Part shown: positions 13,904 to 15,261 of the stretch, piece after piece | Layout: every line of letters starts with the position of its first letter | Position numbering within the stretch: position 1 is the stretch's first letter | Assembly: GCA_902806365.1 (NCBI GenBank) | Contig: CADCWJ010000270.1 | Location: forward strand, 1-15,261 | Direction of reading: 5' to 3' | Length of the DNA stretch: 15,261 nucleotides | Origin: an uncultured Thermomicrobiales bacterium | Lineage (GTDB): Bacteria > Chloroflexota > Chloroflexia > Thermomicrobiales > UBA6265 | Notes under the pieces: model-generated | The model's input: the letters and a program-made list of their open reading frames with translations, nothing else | What the model was told of the DNA's origin: nothing | Database searches by the model: none | Made by a program: the position numbers and the translations under genes

Positions 13904-15261
13904 GTCGATCGATCTTCACACACTGGCCTCGAAGGAAGACTTCCTGGCGTTCCAGCAGCGCGCGTCCGATCGGTGGACGCAACTCTGGGACGGACCGAAC
14001 GTTGTCGTCAGCGTCGGTGTCGGCAGCAGCTCGATCGCCCGTGGAGCGCTCGATGTGCTGGATCGATGCCGGTCACTGGCGGGCGAATCGGCGATCGTGC
14101 GCGAGGTCAGCGGCAACGGTGCGTTCTGGATGGAACCCTGGATCGAGCTCAAGCGCCCCGACGAGCCGCCCGTCATTTATGGCCCGGTCTCGGTAGAGGA
14201 CGTCCGCGGTGTATTCGCCGGCGAGCGTCCGGACCTTGCCGTTGGGGTGCGCCACGCCGAGGCATTTGGCACGGTTCCCCCCATCACGGAGCATCCCTTC
14301 TTCAGGCTTCAGACAAGCATCGTCTCCCGCAATGCCGGCGTGATCGAACCCGATTCGATCGAGGATGCGATCGCTCGCGGAGCGTATGCCGGCTACTTCA
14401 AGGTGCTCTTTGAGCTGAGCCAGGAAGAGGCGATCGCGGAGGTCACTGCTGCCCAGGTCCGCGGGCGAGGAGGCGGAGGGTTTCCGGCCGGGGTGAAATG
14501 GGAGAGTGGGCGCAAGGCGCGGGCGACGCCGAAGTTCGTGGTCTGCAACAGCCACGAGGGCGAGCCCAACGTCTACAAGGATCGCCACCTCCACGAGTGC
14601 GATCCCCATCGGATTATGGAAGGCATTCTGATCGCGTGCATTTCCTGCGGCGCCGAGCGAGGCTACAACTACATCGGTGGCGAGTACCCGCTGGCCATCC
14701 GGCGTTTCCGAAAGGCGGTCGCGGACGCGGAGCGGCTCGGCCTGATCGGCAAGAACATCCTCGGCACCGGCAAGAATGTCGCGTTCCGGGTGCGAACCGG
14801 TGGGGGCGCCTACATCTGCGGCGAGGCTTCCGCCCTTATGTTCTCGGTCATGGGCGTACGCGGGCAGCCGCGCACGAAGCCGCCCCGTTCAGTCGAGGAA
14901 GGGCTCTGGAAGCGCCCGACAATCGCAAATAATACCGAGACCCTCGCCGCCATCCCGGACATCATCGTCAACGGCGGTGAGTGGTTCGCTGGCTTTGGCA
15001 CCGAGGGCAGCAAGGGCACCAAGCTGATGACGGTGCAGGGCCCGATGAAGCGGCTCGGCGTCGTCGAGGTCGAGCTCGGAATGACGCTCCGCACGCTCCT
15101 CGACGACGTGTACGGCGGCATGCGAGAGGGTTACACGTTCAAGGGCGTCCAGACGGGAGGCGTCTCTGCTGGCCCCCTGACCGACAAGCATCTCGACTTG
15201 CCGGTGGATTTCGATTCTCTCGCGGATGTCGGCGGCATGCTCGGATCCGGCGGTTGGGTCA
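13881..15261 (+). CDS. NuoF/FdsB-family flavoprotein, partial (runs off the window)
   Basis: This is the FMN-binding subunit of an NAD(P)-linked diaphorase; 460 codons are visible and the [4Fe-4S] C-terminal part lies beyond the edge. Residues about 40-120 form a thioredoxin-like domain ending in FWMEPWIELK and YGPVSVEDV, but without the four cluster cysteines, as I recall for FdsB of formate dehydrogenase. The FMN/NADH domain follows: RGRGGGGFPAGVKW (194-207), CNSHEGEPNVYKDR (222-235), GGGAYICGEASAL (307-319), KPP (333-335) and IANNTETLA (348-356). Several normally conserved residues differ: NADE reads NSHE, GEE reads GEA, and two aromatic positions of the NADH pocket are Ser and Arg. The start ATG at 13881 has an AAGAAGAG purine tract upstream and overlaps the NuoE-like gene. 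The next gene, not visible, should decide the complex. Confidence 0.9.
   Translation, partial: MVNQSSSESIDLHTLASKEDFLAFQQRASDRWTQLWDGPNVVVSVGVGSSSIARGALDVLDRCRSLAGESAIVREVSGNGAFWMEPWIELKRPDEPPVIYGPVSVEDVRGVFAGERPDLAVGVRHAEAFGTVPPITEHPFFRLQTSIVSRNAGVIEPDSIEDAIARGAYAGYFKVLFELSQEEAIAEVTAAQVRGRGGGGFPAGVKWESGRKARATPKFVVCNSHEGEPNVYKDRHLHECDPHRIMEGILIACISCGAERGYNYIGGEYPLAIRRFRKAVADAERLGLIGKNILGTGKNVAFRVRTGGGAYICGEASALMFSVMGVRGQPRTKPPRSVEEGLWKRPTIANNTETLAAIPDIIVNGGEWFAGFGTEGSKGTKLMTVQGPMKRLGVVEVELGMTLRTLLDDVYGGMREGYTFKGVQTGGVSAGPLTDKHLDLPVDFDSLADVGGMLGSGGWV

Overview
This window looks like chromosomal housekeeping DNA from a GC-rich bacterium. Codons strongly prefer G or C in the third position, and long spurious open frames appear antisense to most genes. 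The combination of a gap-pgk-tpiA-secG cluster, a YvcK protein with an N-terminal membrane anchor, a YvcK-rpoB divergent arrangement and an RpoC with an N-terminal extension suggests Chloroflexota, perhaps class Thermomicrobia (Sphaerobacter/Nitrolancea-like). This placement is an inference from family resemblance; no rRNA or other taxonomic marker was compared.

Layout. On the minus strand, rpoB (4465 to 896) is followed by the 5' part of rpoC (818 to 1, running off the left edge), with a strong hairpin between them. A 698-bp divergent intergenic region (4466-5163) separates rpoB from yvcK and contains a clear sigma70-type promoter for yvcK whose -35 box lies inside a long inverted repeat. 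From there everything is on the plus strand: yvcK (cell-envelope precursor/carbon allocation); gap-pgk-tpiA-secG (lower glycolysis plus a translocase subunit; pgk and tpiA overlap by ATGA); tatA with its own promoter and a hairpin terminator; lepB (signal peptidase I); a DUF151 bifunctional-nuclease-family gene; a small two-CxxC putative zinc-ribbon gene of unknown function; and an overlapping pair encoding a NuoE/FdsG-like [2Fe-2S] subunit and a NuoF/FdsB-like flavoprotein that runs off the right edge.

How the genes work together. Three themes are visible: transcription (rpoBC), central carbon flow (yvcK, gap, pgk, tpiA) and protein export (secG, tatA, lepB). The last two genes form a diaphorase (electron-input) module. 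The flavoprotein's N-terminal thioredoxin-like domain has lost its iron-sulfur cysteines, as I recall for FdsB of NAD-dependent formate dehydrogenases. This favours a formate-dehydrogenase-type or other soluble oxidoreductase over respiratory complex I. Several residues that line the NADH pocket in complex I are also replaced. This module, together with the unassigned zinc-ribbon gene just upstream, is the least ordinary part of the window.

I saw no tRNA, rRNA, CRISPR array, insertion sequence, transposase, phage gene or attachment site. All coordinates, motifs and stems were read by eye; no homology search or folding program was run.
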